Numbered from the stretch's first letter, positions 39,370 to 47,741 are shown. The stretch is 59,537 bases of DNA from a virus (IMGVR_UViG_3300022665_000158:1-59537), one strand, 5' to 3'. The notes: generated by a model from the sequence alone, not told the origin. A program made the numbers and translations.

Positions 39370-39636
39370 ATGGCGTTCCGTAACCTCGCCATCGCGAGCC
39401 ACGTGGAAGACGTCGCCACGACATGGGCCCGCGAAATGAACGAAGCGATCGAAGCGTCTCGAATGACACGGCGCCGGGTGAGCATCAAGGCCGGGCACGA
39501 CAAGGGTTGGGCATCTCGGCAACTGACTCGCGGCCGTAACTTGCGACTACGCAATATGGCGAGACTGGCGTACGCGGCCGGCTACCGCCTCAGAGTGACT
39601 CTGGAGAGAATCGAGTGCGATGACCCAGTTATATGA
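39370..39636 (+). CDS. Helix-turn-helix DNA-binding protein, 88 residues
   Basis: The segment MNEAIEASRMTRRRVSIKAG, then GWASRQLTRGRN and ARLAYAAGYRLRV, has the layout of a Cro/CI-type (XRE) HTH. It is a candidate transcription regulator, and the only clear Cro/CI-type HTH protein seen here. It starts one base after the previous stop and overlaps HNH copy 2 by 17 bases. Confidence 0.7.
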   Translation: MAFRNLAIASHVEDVATTWAREMNEAIEASRMTRRRVSIKAGHDKGWASRQLTRGRNLRLRNMARLAYAAGYRLRVTLERIECDDPVI

Positions 39637-40075
39637 CCGCCTGTGTAAGCGCTTGCAGGTCATACCCAATGGCTGTTGGGAGTGGCAGGGGTACTGCATT
39701 TCCGACGGTTACGGGCAGATTACTGTGGACGGGGCGCCGAAGCGTGTCCATCGTGTGATGTTTGAGGAGATGGTCGGACCGATTCCCGAAGGGATGTGCG
39801 TACTACACTCTTGCGACAACCCACCATGCGCAAACCCCGCCCATCTGTGGTTAGGGACGCACGCCGATAACATGGCGGATCGGGACGCGAAAGGCCGACA
39901 AGGGGCTGCGAGGGGCGAGAAAAATGGAAGATCCAAATTGACCTGGGAGCAGGTTGAGGCAATTCGAATGGATACCCGTTTACAATATGTAATCGCCTCT
40001 GACTACGGGGTGAGCTACCAGTTAATTTCGAAGATTAAAGCCAAGAAGTATTGGAAGGAGCCAAAATGCGAATAG
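39620..40075 (+). CDS. HNH homing endonuclease (copy 2)
   Basis: This 151-residue protein has the same layout as the gene at 86: GCWEWQGY, HRVMFEEMVGPIPEG, VLHSCDNPPCANPAHLWLGT, DRDAKGR, then an HTH-like end (VIASDYGVSYQLISKIK). Near its start, RLCKRL is encoded by a palindrome copy with one mismatch. It is inserted between the HTH gene and a RapZ-like gene. Its last codons (TGG AAG GAG) act as the Shine-Dalgarno of the latter. Confidence 0.92.
   Translation: MTQLYDRLCKRLQVIPNGCWEWQGYCISDGYGQITVDGAPKRVHRVMFEEMVGPIPEGMCVLHSCDNPPCANPAHLWLGTHADNMADRDAKGRQGAARGEKNGRSKLTWEQVEAIRMDTRLQYVIASDYGVSYQLISKIKAKKYWKEPKCE
39644..39657. repeat. Palindrome copy with one mismatch
   Basis: TGTAAGCGCTTGCA, one base off the 14-bp palindrome, at the 5' end of HNH copy 2. 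Confidence 0.75.
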
Positions 40076-40434
40076 AGGTGATCAGCTTCGGGTTCAAGCA
40101 CGGCATTCCGCTGAATGCCAATTTCGTGTTCGACGTCCGCGGCCTACACAACCCCCACAAGAACCCCCACATGCGCCGGCTGACCGGATTCGACAAAGCC
40201 GTGCAACACGAAGTATTCAGCAATGAGGGCGGCGAGTTCATGTTCAACACCATCGCGATCGCGCTGTGGGGCTTCCTACGCGGCGAGACCCGGGACATAC
40301 GGGTCGCGATCGGCTGCATCGGTGGACGCCACCGCAGCGTGGCGGTGGTAGAGCGGCTGTCGGCGATGCTCCGGGACAAATACACCCCCGAGTTGGATCA
40401 GGTTCTCGTGACTCACCGGGAGTTGCACCCATGA
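40066..40434 (+). CDS. Stand-alone RapZ C-terminal-domain protein (2)
   Basis: This 122-residue protein is closer to bacterial RapZ than the copy at 34692: ISFGFKHGIPLNANFVFDVRG, LTGFDKAVQ, IGCIGGRHRSVAVVERL, and a final THRE. In RapZ this domain binds small RNAs and glucosamine-6-phosphate. GGAAGGAGCC, supplied by the HNH gene, precedes ATG 40066. It may interfere with RNA-based control of the host cell wall precursor pathway; that is inference. Confidence 0.87.
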   Translation: MRIEVISFGFKHGIPLNANFVFDVRGLHNPHKNPHMRRLTGFDKAVQHEVFSNEGGEFMFNTIAIALWGFLRGETRDIRVAIGCIGGRHRSVAVVERLSAMLRDKYTPELDQVLVTHRELHP

Positions 40435-40628
40435 GATCCGAACGCGAAGAGGGTCGGCGCGACGGCCTGCATGAGGCCGCGATGCTCATGGACGAGATGT
40501 GGGAGGAGCAGGTCAAGAATCGGCCGCGGGATAACTACCTCTACGCCGGCCTGCACTCCGCGTTCCGGGGCGCTGCGCTGAGGCTGCGCCAGCTGGCTGA
40601 CCCCCAGGAAACGGGACCGAAGCTATGA
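40431..40628 (+). CDS. Unknown helical protein, 65 residues
   Basis: It starts in an ATGA overlap. It is charged and helical (EAAMLMDEMWEEQVKNRPRDN). Function unknown. Confidence 0.6.
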   Translation: MRSEREEGRRDGLHEAAMLMDEMWEEQVKNRPRDNYLYAGLHSAFRGAALRLRQLADPQETGPKL

Positions 40629-40888
40629 CCGACCAGCAGCGTTCCGAGCGGGCGCGGCTGTGCGAGGAGCGGGTCAAGCGGCGCTGGCGCCAAGAGCAGG
40701 CGACGCGCAAGTGCAAGCGCGTGCGCGACTGCACGAAGCCGCCGCGTGTGCTGCTCACGCCGGAAGCGCGGGCGGCTATCTCGCGATCCAATCTGAAAAT
40801 CGCTAACCTGTCGCGGCAATCGACGCGCGGGACGCCGGAGGCGATCAGCACGGTGTGGTGGTCGAATCGGGAGAGACGCGGTGAATGA
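40625..40888 (+). CDS. Basic small protein, 87 residues
   Basis: It starts in an ATGA overlap. It is rich in Arg and Lys with three Cys (RLCEERV, KCKRVRDC) and probably binds nucleic acid. It contains a diverged palindrome relative (40712-40725). Confidence 0.6.
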   Translation: MTDQQRSERARLCEERVKRRWRQEQATRKCKRVRDCTKPPRVLLTPEARAAISRSNLKIANLSRQSTRGTPEAISTVWWSNRERRGE

Positions 40889-41030
40889 CCTCGTGAATTC
40901 CTTTCTGATCGGCGGACTTGCCGCGCACGCGCTCGTGCATGAGATCCCGTTAGCGGTTCTGGGCGTGTTTGCTATCTGCAAAGCCTGCAAGCGGCGCTGG
41001 TGCAAAGGGCACGACACCGACGGCGCGTGA
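40881..41030 (+). CDS. Small membrane protein with Cys motif, 49 residues
   Basis: GTG 40881 overlaps the previous stop by 8 bases and TGA closes at 41028-41030. One or two hydrophobic stretches (LIGGLAAHALVHEIPLAVLGVFAI) precede a CKACKRRWC tail. Function unknown. Confidence 0.5.
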   Translation: MNDLVNSFLIGGLAAHALVHEIPLAVLGVFAICKACKRRWCKGHDTDGA

Positions 41031-41042
41031 CCCCCTCCTCGG

Positions 41043-41071
41043 TTGCACCCGATGCACCGCTACGGTAAGCT
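41043..41071 (+). promoter_or_regulatory. Sigma70-like promoter candidate
   Basis: TTGCAC (41043-41048), a 17-base spacer and TAAGCT (41066-41071), 30 bases before the metallophosphoesterase start, with AGAGGAG between. Confidence 0.55.
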
Positions 41072-41101
41072 CCTCTTGTCCATTCAGAGGAGTGCGCCCG
41101 C

Positions 41102-42664
41102 ATGGCTACTGGTTTGCGTTGTGAGTATTGCGGGTCGACGGACACACAGCGCAGGGGCACCCGAAACGGGAAACTGCGGATCCACTGCAACGGCTGCCTC
41201 AAGAATCCCACCATCCCCGTACCCGAGGTCACCGATGCGGACCTCGACTTCACACCGACGAAGAAAGCGATCGACAAACTCACCAGCAAGAAGTACCACC
41301 TAATCACGTCCGCCCAGAACAACACACCGATCGACAAGAACGTGTGGCGTACGATCCTCCGAATGAAAGAGGAAATGGGCGCGTCGCTGTACGTGCTCCC
41401 CACCCTCTACAAGAACCCGACGAGCCGGCTTGACCCGCAGGCAGAGGACGACGGGGTGTGGTACCCCGCGGAAGTACTGCCTTATTTGGTCGAGGGCGAC
41501 ATACGGTTGCACCAGCATCTACGGATCCTGGGGCACGTGCGCATTCAAGCTACGGCCGCGAGCCCACTCACGGGGCTGGAGGGAATCAGCCAGTCGCAGT
41601 CGGGTATCGTTGGCCATGCCCAGATCCAAATGCGCGTGATCGCGACGCCGCAACGCTCGCTCCCCAAGATGATGATTACAACGGGCAGTGTCAGCAAGAA
41701 GAACTACTCCAAGACGAAGGCGGGGATCAAGGCCGACTTTCACCATAGTGCCGGCGTGGTTGTGGTAGAAATTCAAGATAAGGGCATCTTCCATATGCGG
41801 AGCTGCGTAGCCGATTCCAAGGGGACGATCTGCGACCTCGACAAGTGGTACTCGCCTACGGGCGTGAAGCCCACGGGCCGATGGCCGGCGCTGATCGTCG
41901 GGGACGAGCACGCGCTATTCGCCGACCCGTCTATCAAGGCGGCCACCTACACGGACGTGGCGAGCATGACCGCGATCGGGCGCCCCAAGGTGATCGTCCG
42001 GCACGACATTCTCGATTCCTACGCGGTGTCGCACTGGCACAAGCACAACGTGCTGACCCGCTATGTGAAATCCCAGAAGGGGTTCGACTCGCTCACCCAG
42101 GAGATGGCGCTGACTTATCAACACGTGGACGAGACCACGCCGCCCAACACTCAGAACCTCATCGTCGCCTCGAATCATGACGACCACGTGTGGCGGTGGA
42201 TGAACGAAGTGGAGTGGCGAAACGATCTATCGAACGCCCAGGTCTACCATGAGCTGTGGGCCGAGGTACTGGCACAGGCGGAATGGGATCCCAGCTACGG
42301 TGCCGCGGACCCGGAGTCGCCCTTCGCTTTGTGGGCTAGCAAGAGAATGGTGAGCAACACGCGATTCCTGAAGCGCGATGAGAATCGGACCATCATGGGG
42401 ATCATTGTCTCGCTGCACGGCGACCGGGGCCCGAACGGCGCCTGGGGCTCCATCGTCAACCTGTCGAAGATGGGCGTGAAGGCGGTCATCGGACACACAC
42501 ACACGCCGGGGGTCGAGAAGGGCTGCTATCAAGTGGGCGTGTCGACCGGCACCCTCAGCTACGCGAGGGGCTCGCCGTCCTCATGGCTCCCATGCAATTG
42601 CGTAATACAACCAAATGGTAAGAGGCAACTTGTGCCGATCATCAATGGCCGATATTGTGCCTGA
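41102..42664 (+). CDS. Zinc-finger metallophosphoesterase, 520 residues
   Basis: The N terminus has a transposase-like zinc finger, CEYCGSTDTQRRG...KLRIHCNGC. From about residue 255, calcineurin-like metallophosphoesterase motifs appear in order: VGDEHALF, SNHDDHVWRWM (GNHD-like) and, near residue 460, VIGHTHTP (GHxH). The fold may be a nuclease (SbcD/Mre11-like) or another phosphodiesterase. The zinc finger suggests DNA binding. A long middle region (~60-250) is unassigned. Its 3' end is overlapped by 20 bases by HNH copy 3. It has its own sigma70-like promoter. Confidence 0.85.
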   Translation: MATGLRCEYCGSTDTQRRGTRNGKLRIHCNGCLKNPTIPVPEVTDADLDFTPTKKAIDKLTSKKYHLITSAQNNTPIDKNVWRTILRMKEEMGASLYVLPTLYKNPTSRLDPQAEDDGVWYPAEVLPYLVEGDIRLHQHLRILGHVRIQATAASPLTGLEGISQSQSGIVGHAQIQMRVIATPQRSLPKMMITTGSVSKKNYSKTKAGIKADFHHSAGVVVVEIQDKGIFHMRSCVADSKGTICDLDKWYSPTGVKPTGRWPALIVGDEHALFADPSIKAATYTDVASMTAIGRPKVIVRHDILDSYAVSHWHKHNVLTRYVKSQKGFDSLTQEMALTYQHVDETTPPNTQNLIVASNHDDHVWRWMNEVEWRNDLSNAQVYHELWAEVLAQAEWDPSYGAADPESPFALWASKRMVSNTRFLKRDENRTIMGIIVSLHGDRGPNGAWGSIVNLSKMGVKAVIGHTHTPGVEKGCYQVGVSTGTLSYARGSPSSWLPCNCVIQPNGKRQLVPIINGRYCA

Positions 42665-43094
42665 GAAACGCGGGCCTAAGCCGATCCCCTTGATTGAGCG
42701 CTTGTGCAAGCGCTTGCATGTAGCCCCCGGTGGTTGTTTGGAATTCCAAGGCTACCGGGACAAGGGCGGGTATGGGAGAATTGGTGAGGGGGGCTACAAC
42801 TGCAAGAAAATCCTCACCCATCGGGTGGTATGGGAGGATGCGTTCGGTCCGATCCCCGCCGGCTTTTGTGTCCTCCATCGGTGTGATAACCCGCCTTGCT
42901 GTAACCCGTGGCACTTGTTCCTGGGGACGCGTGGGGACAATGCGGCCGACCGGGACGCCAAGGGGCGGACGCACAAGAAACTAACCCGGGAGCAAGTCCA
43001 AGCGATACGGGCAGATGGCCGGGTGCAGCGCATTGTCGCCCTTGATTTTGGAATCCATCAAGCTACGGTATCGCGAATTCGGAGGATTGCATGA
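42645..43094 (+). CDS. HNH homing endonuclease (copy 3)
   Basis: This 149-residue protein is of the same family as copies 1, 2 and 4: GCLEFQGYRDKGGYG, HRVVWEDAFGPIPAG, VLHRCDNPPCCNPWHLFLGT, DRDAKGR, and an HTH-like C terminus. It begins inside the last codons of the metallophosphoesterase gene. RLCKRLH at residues ~18-24 is encoded by a perfect 14-bp palindrome. The end supplies CGGAGG for the next gene. Confidence 0.92.
   Translation: MADIVPEKRGPKPIPLIERLCKRLHVAPGGCLEFQGYRDKGGYGRIGEGGYNCKKILTHRVVWEDAFGPIPAGFCVLHRCDNPPCCNPWHLFLGTRGDNAADRDAKGRTHKKLTREQVQAIRADGRVQRIVALDFGIHQATVSRIRRIA
42705..42718. repeat. 14-bp palindrome, copy 8
   Basis: Perfect TGCAAGCGCTTGCA in the 5' part of HNH copy 3, read as CKRL. 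Confidence 0.9.
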
Positions 43095-43276
43095 GTTGCC
43101 CCGACTGCGAGATCGACTGGGCGGCGGTAGCGCGGCTGGCCTACGGGTCGATTCCCAAGGATGGGCCCTTGATGACCGGGAAGCAGATTCAGCGGTTAGC
43201 TCTCCGGACCATTGAGGACGCACTGAAAATACCCACGCTACTCGGAGACCGAAATGGGACGCCACGCGGTAGCTGA
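43091..43276 (+). CDS. Unknown small protein, 61 residues
   Basis: It starts in an ATGA overlap with HNH copy 3. CPDC near the N terminus is followed by a helical region. It overlaps the protease gene by 23 bases. Function unknown. Confidence 0.6.
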   Translation: MSCPDCEIDWAAVARLAYGSIPKDGPLMTGKQIQRLALRTIEDALKIPTLLGDRNGTPRGS

Positions 43277-43871
43277 TCTGCTTAGCGCCATGTTCGAGTA
43301 CGGCATCGACCTCGCCAAGCGGCGGGTATTCCTACAGTGCGGGATCGAGGAGCACACGAACCCCGGCCAGAACATCGCGGAGCTGGTGACCCGAGGGCTC
43401 CTATTCCTAGACAAGACCGAGGGCGAGATCGAGTTGTGGATCAACACGCCGGGCGGGGACGTCGATGATATGTTCGCCATCTACGACGTGATCCAGTCGT
43501 GTGAGAACGACATTGTGACGGTCGGGCACGGGCAGATCGCCTCCGCGGGGGGCTTGATCCTCGCCGCCGGGTCGAAAGACCTTCGCTACGCCACCGCCAA
43601 CGCCGAGTTCATGTGCCACGAATTCCAAGACGGGGTCACTTCCCGCGGCACCCGGCTCCAGAAGATCCACTTGGAGCAGAAGGAACGGCTCGAAGAGAAG
43701 TGGGCCAAGCTCATGGGGCGCGCGAGCGGGCGCAAGCGGACCGCCGCTTTCTGGCTCAACAAGATACAGACCGAGCCGGAGTACTGGCTGGACGCCAAGG
43801 GCATGAAAACTCACGGTGTGGTTGACTGCGTGTGGCCGCCGGATCCGGACGATGAGGACGAAGACGAGTAG
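43254..43871 (+). CDS. ClpP-like prohead maturation protease
   Basis: This 205-residue serine protease has a ClpP fold. IELWINTPGGDVDDMFAIYD (near 59-78) is the oligomer/oxyanion region. GQIASAGGLILAAG places the catalytic Ser at residue 97, and EFMCHEFQDG gives His122. The C-terminal EPEYWLDAKGMKTHGVVD is the usual family ending, and a very acidic tail follows. Phages use such enzymes to cleave scaffold and capsid precursor. Position just ahead of XkdF-like, scaffold and capsid genes supports this. Confidence 0.9.
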   Translation: MGRHAVADLLSAMFEYGIDLAKRRVFLQCGIEEHTNPGQNIAELVTRGLLFLDKTEGEIELWINTPGGDVDDMFAIYDVIQSCENDIVTVGHGQIASAGGLILAAGSKDLRYATANAEFMCHEFQDGVTSRGTRLQKIHLEQKERLEEKWAKLMGRASGRKRTAAFWLNKIQTEPEYWLDAKGMKTHGVVDCVWPPDPDDEDEDE

Positions 43872-43882
43872 CCCTCGCGAAA

Positions 43883-43896
43883 TGCAAGCGCTTGCA
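43883..43896. repeat. 14-bp palindrome, copy 9
   Basis: Perfect core preceded by AAA (AAATGCAAGCGCTTGCAC). Intergenic, between the protease gene and the LAGLIDADG gene. Confidence 0.9.
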
Positions 43897-43930
43897 CGAG
43901 CGGCTATGCTCCCACCCAGGGGGCGAGCTG

Positions 43931-44434
43931 GTGCCTGTAAAATCCTGTCAACGCAACGGAAAAGGCGGCTGGGATCGGGCTGATTTAGCCTGGGCCGCTG
44001 GACTACTTGAAGGTGAGGGTTGTTTCCACGCAACGGGTGGACGCCCACGTATCTCCGTAAACATGACCGATGAGGATGTGCTGCTACGGCTCCAGAAGGT
44101 ACTGGGATGTGGGCGACTGTTTGGGCCACATGATAATGGGCCCGGGAACAAATTCGTTTGGAGGTATGACTTGTCGCGGATGGATCAGGCCTACGCGATC
44201 ACAGCTGCGGTGTATTCCCAGCTAGGAGAACGGCGAAGAACCCAAGCTAGAAAGCTCATTGAGCTATACGCATCCAAGCCCGCACGTGAACCCAATAGGC
44301 CCAACGTTAAATTGACGTGCCGTACGTGTGAGGTGGAATTCTCTAGATACGCGTCGCAAGTGCGGCCCGGAAACGTATATTGTTCACAGAGTTGCGCCGG
44401 GACAGCGATTGGGGGATTGTCACCATGCCGGTAA
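43931..44434 (+). CDS. LAGLIDADG homing endonuclease with duplicated host-gene start
   Basis: This 167-residue protein contains LAWAAGLLEGEGCF (near residue 20), a LAGLIDADG motif, followed by an alpha/beta core typical of single-motif members that act as dimers. The C-terminal CRTCEVEFSRYASQ...YCSQSC is a zinc finger. The first residues, PVKSCQRNGKGGW, repeat the start of the next gene (PVKKCQRNGVAGW), so this gene appears to have entered at the 5' end of the XkdF-like gene and captured its start. GTG 43931 is chosen for that reason; TTG 43892 is the longest alternative. Confidence 0.82.
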   Translation: MPVKSCQRNGKGGWDRADLAWAAGLLEGEGCFHATGGRPRISVNMTDEDVLLRLQKVLGCGRLFGPHDNGPGNKFVWRYDLSRMDQAYAITAAVYSQLGERRRTQARKLIELYASKPAREPNRPNVKLTCRTCEVEFSRYASQVRPGNVYCSQSCAGTAIGGLSPCR

Positions 44435-45327
44435 AAAAGTGTCAGCGTAATGGGGTGGCAGGGTGGAAGTGGGGCGACGCCGGCAAGTGCTTCATTGGCT
44501 CCGGGGCCAAGGCGCGAGCCCTCGCTGTAGGCAGGGCTATCGCCGCCCAGCGGAACAAGCACGACTCCGAGGAAGCGTGGTCGTCCCAGGGGGACTTCGA
44601 GGAGCTGATAGTCAAGCTCTCCGATGAGGCGGTCAACGCGGCACTCGTCGAGCTGCCGTTCCTACCCGAAGAGCACTGCGCCTCGTGGGTGAAGAAGGCC
44701 GACGAGGAGATGCGCGTCGTTTGGGGCGAGGTCTACATCCCCGATATCCCCGACACGCAAGACGACTTCATGACTGCCGTGGAAATTGAGAAAATGGCTC
44801 ACCTGTTCCTCATGGACGGGCTCTCGGTCGGCGCGGTCGACGTCCAGCATGACGGGGAGATTCGGAAGGGCTGCTTCATCGTCGAGAGCTTCATCGCCCG
44901 CAAGAGCGACCCTGAGTTCATCGAAGGCGCCTGGGTGGTCGCGATGAAGATCTGTGACGACGAGCTGTGGGAGGACGTCAAGACAGGGAAGCTCAACGGA
45001 TTCTCCATGCAGGCTCAGGTCTACGTCACCGATCGCATGGTGACCCTGGAAATTCCTGATCAAGTTGAGGGACTTACACAGAAAGCCTCGAATGGGGAAG
45101 ACCACCGCCACCAGTATCTCGTACGCTTTGATTCCAACGGGGACTTCGTGGGCGGCGTCTCGAACGTCGTCAACGGCCACAAGCACGTGATCCGGCGCCG
45201 ATCGATCACAGAGATGTCAGCGGACCCGGTTGGGAAAGAGATGGCAGACGGGCATTTCCATCGCTATACGTTACTGGACAAGCTAGCAGGACGCGTTGAA
45301 GAAGAGGTGCCTGGGGGGATTGGTTGA
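44425..45327 (+). CDS. XkdF-like head protein
   Basis: This 300-residue protein has a KKCQRNGVAGWKWGDAGKCF start followed by an Ala/Arg-rich helix, a common XkdF-type opening. The central part (VWGEVYIPDIPDTQDDFMTAVEIEKMAH, VDVQHDG, FIVESFI, WVVAMKICDDELWEDVKTGKLNGFS) matches the XkdF family, proposed to be a protease or head assembly factor. His-rich segments (EDHRHQYL, GHFHRY) near the end could bind metal. It overlaps the LAGLIDADG gene by 10 bases. Confidence 0.85.
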   Translation: MPVKKCQRNGVAGWKWGDAGKCFIGSGAKARALAVGRAIAAQRNKHDSEEAWSSQGDFEELIVKLSDEAVNAALVELPFLPEEHCASWVKKADEEMRVVWGEVYIPDIPDTQDDFMTAVEIEKMAHLFLMDGLSVGAVDVQHDGEIRKGCFIVESFIARKSDPEFIEGAWVVAMKICDDELWEDVKTGKLNGFSMQAQVYVTDRMVTLEIPDQVEGLTQKASNGEDHRHQYLVRFDSNGDFVGGVSNVVNGHKHVIRRRSITEMSADPVGKEMADGHFHRYTLLDKLAGRVEEEVPGGIG

Positions 45328-46562
45328 TGCAGATCAAGAAAGAGCTGGCGGAAATGCATGATGGCAGGGTACAATTGATCTCATTGGTCGAGACTGGTGC
45401 CAATGCAGCGCCGTTCAAGAAGTTGAAATCAGAAAATCCTGAGGGGGATACCGACGTGTTCAGAGCCGAAAAACTCACCGCAGCCAAAGCCGATGGGCCG
45501 ACACTGATCGCGCTCGCTGTATCGCCCAAGGGCGACGTAAAGGCAGCCGAGGCAATTGCCAAGGCAGCCGGAATCGAAATTCAGGACACTCGCGAAGTGG
45601 AGGGCGACGACGGTACGACCACACTCCTGCTCGCGCGCAAGCAAGACCGCGTCAACACCGCCGACCCGCAGCAAGTGCAGGTCCAGCTCGACGATGAGCT
45701 GATCGCGGTATGCCGGGTCGAGAAGATGTTCATGCCGTTCAACGGCGAGACGTCATTCAGCGAGGCGATCAAGGCGCAGGGATTCTTCCCGCAGCTGCAC
45801 AACGCGCTGGACGTGTTCCACGAGGTGGCCTTTCAAATTCTGGACTCCGTCGACTCTCCCGCGGAAGCGGCCACGAAAATCAAGGAATCGGGCGACGAGC
45901 TGGTTTCGTTGCTGACCCTGATGACGAAGGCGCTTCCCAAGGAAACCTTCAAGATGGCCGAGGTGCTCAAGACCCTGAAGGCTGAGGGGACCGAGTCGCT
46001 GATCGGCAAGAAAGACGACAATGGCGACGAGGCCGCAGTCAAGGAAAAGGCTGATGCTGATGCCAAGGAAAAGGCCGACGCGGATGCCAAGGCCGAAGGC
46101 GACGAGAAGGTCACGGCCGAGAAGGAAGGCGACCACAAGTCGGACGCCAAGGCTGACGACAAGGTCGAGACCGAGAAGGCCGTCCATGTGGACGACGATG
46201 AGGAAGAGGACGAGAAGGGCAAGAAGAACAAGAAGGGCAAGAAAAAGGAAGATGCCCCGTCTGACCTCGACAAGGTTCTCGAAGCAATCGCGGGGCTCAC
46301 CGCTACCGTCGTCAAGCAAGGCGAAGTGACGGACGACTTGAAAGAGCAGATCGCCACCGTGGCCGCCAAGGCGGACGAAGCGGAAGCGACTGCGAAGGCA
46401 GCTGACGACAAGGCGGATGCGACGGATCAGGCTGTGACTGGCCGGGTGTCCACGACGCCGGCCGGAGACGGACGCGGTCGAAGTGAACGCAAATCCAAGG
46501 GCGCTCCTCCGCTCATGGATACGGGCATGTCCCGCTACCGCGCAAGAGGTGGCGCGAACTAG
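45327..46562 (+). CDS. Scaffold-like head protein, 411 residues
   Basis: The N-terminal part (RVQLISLVETGANAAPFKKLK) is a short conserved opening often seen next to XkdF. Residues ~235-315 are highly charged repeats (KEKADADAKEKADADAK, then an Asp/Glu run and KKNKKGKKK). A coiled coil rich in Ala, Asp and Lys follows. That composition and the place between protease and capsid fit a scaffold that is degraded on maturation. It starts in a TGATG overlap. Confidence 0.75.
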   Translation: MQIKKELAEMHDGRVQLISLVETGANAAPFKKLKSENPEGDTDVFRAEKLTAAKADGPTLIALAVSPKGDVKAAEAIAKAAGIEIQDTREVEGDDGTTTLLLARKQDRVNTADPQQVQVQLDDELIAVCRVEKMFMPFNGETSFSEAIKAQGFFPQLHNALDVFHEVAFQILDSVDSPAEAATKIKESGDELVSLLTLMTKALPKETFKMAEVLKTLKAEGTESLIGKKDDNGDEAAVKEKADADAKEKADADAKAEGDEKVTAEKEGDHKSDAKADDKVETEKAVHVDDDEEEDEKGKKNKKGKKKEDAPSDLDKVLEAIAGLTATVVKQGEVTDDLKEQIATVAAKADEAEATAKAADDKADATDQAVTGRVSTTPAGDGRGRSERKSKGAPPLMDTGMSRYRARGGAN

Positions 46563-46589
46563 GGGAGCGGGGCTACGCTTTGCAATGAC

Positions 46590-46603
46590 GTCGGGCAACC
46601 GAC
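46590..46603 (+). other. GNRA-type hairpin in capsid gene leader
   Basis: GTCGG (46590-46594), tetraloop GCAA and CCGAC (46599-46603), 32 bases before the capsid ATG. It may stabilise this message; function untested. Confidence 0.35.
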
Positions 46604-46634
46604 ACGAACAGTTTCCTGAGGGGGGAATGGAACG

Positions 46635-47642
46635 ATGGCTTCAAACAGACAACTCGTCGAAAAGGCTGACTTCGCAAATGCCGATCTGGTAACAGCGGGT
46701 CTAGTCAATCCGGAGCAAGCGAACCGCTTCTTCCGTCGACTGATCAACGAGCCCACGATGCTCCGCGACATTCGCTCGGTAGAGATGGATTCGCCCACGC
46801 GAAACATCAATCGCCTCCAGTTCAACAAGAGAATCCTCCGTGCCGGTACCAGCGCAGTCGCGCTCGACACCGCCGCGGCTGCTTCTTCGGCCCCGTTCGA
46901 TCCGATCGCGGAAAACACGAGCCGAGGCAAGCCCGAGACCTCGCAGGTCGTTCTCAACACCACGGAAGTCATTGCGGAAGTCGACCTTCCCTATGACGTG
47001 ATCGAAGACAACGTGGAGCTGGGGAACATCGGCGAGATGCGCGACGTTGGCGGCGCCCCTGCGGGCGGCGGCTTCATCGACACCGTCTTGGAGTTGATGG
47101 CAGAGCGCGCGGCGCTCGACCTCGAAGAGCTGCTTCTGCTCGGCGACGTCGACCTGGGTGCGGCCGATACCTACCTCGACCTTCAGGACGGCGTTCTGGA
47201 GATCGTTCGGGACGGCGGAAACATCAACGACGAGGTCGGGGCACTCGTGTCCAAGACCACATTCAAGAATGGCAAGAAAACCATGCCGGATCAGTACCTC
47301 AGGAACATCAATTCCATGAGGCACTACATCTCGCACGATCAGGAGACGGAGTACAGGGACACGGTCGCAGACCGCGCCACTGGCTACGGTGACGCGACCT
47401 TGCAGGGCGATGCCCCGCTGCGCGCGTTCGGTTCCGCGGTCGTAGCGAATGCCACGATCCCCGACGATGAGGGGCTCTTCACGAACCCCCAGAACATCAT
47501 CTGGGGCTTGCAGCGGAAGATGCTGCTGGAGTGGGATAAGCTGATTCGCGAGCGGGTGCTGCTGATCGTTCTCTCGGCGCGAGTCGCCGTGCAGGTTGAG
47601 GACGCGGCGGGCGCGGTAATCCACACAAACCTGGGCGTCTAG
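46635..47642 (+). CDS. Major capsid protein
   Basis: This 335-residue protein in the capsid position has features of HK97-fold major capsid proteins: a helical N-arm, LLRDIR-like strand region (MLRDIRSVEMDSP), a long helix with ERAALDLEELLLLGD (near 155-170), YLDLQDGV, and a C-terminal beta region (NPQNIIWGLQRKMLLEWDK). It is preceded by GAGGGGGGAATGG and followed by a strong terminator, as expected for the most abundant protein. Assignment rests on position and pattern. Confidence 0.9.
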   Translation: MASNRQLVEKADFANADLVTAGLVNPEQANRFFRRLINEPTMLRDIRSVEMDSPTRNINRLQFNKRILRAGTSAVALDTAAAASSAPFDPIAENTSRGKPETSQVVLNTTEVIAEVDLPYDVIEDNVELGNIGEMRDVGGAPAGGGFIDTVLELMAERAALDLEELLLLGDVDLGAADTYLDLQDGVLEIVRDGGNINDEVGALVSKTTFKNGKKTMPDQYLRNINSMRHYISHDQETEYRDTVADRATGYGDATLQGDAPLRAFGSAVVANATIPDDEGLFTNPQNIIWGLQRKMLLEWDKLIRERVLLIVLSARVAVQVEDAAGAVIHTNLGV

Positions 47643-47674
47643 TAGCGAGGCCCAAATGACAGCGAAGTGATTTG

Positions 47675-47707
47675 AAGGCGGTCTCTCAGGGAGTGGGACC
47701 GCCTTTT
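47675..47707 (+). terminator. Rho-independent terminator after capsid gene
   Basis: A nine-base perfect stem, AAGGCGGTC (47675-47683) with GACCGCCTT (47697-47705), is closed by a 13-base loop, and its 3' arm runs into TTTT (47704-47707). It lies 33 bases after the capsid stop and should reduce transcription into the neck genes. Confidence 0.88.
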
Positions 47708-47741
47708 CATTGAGACACGACTCCCACGGAGGGATGCCAAG

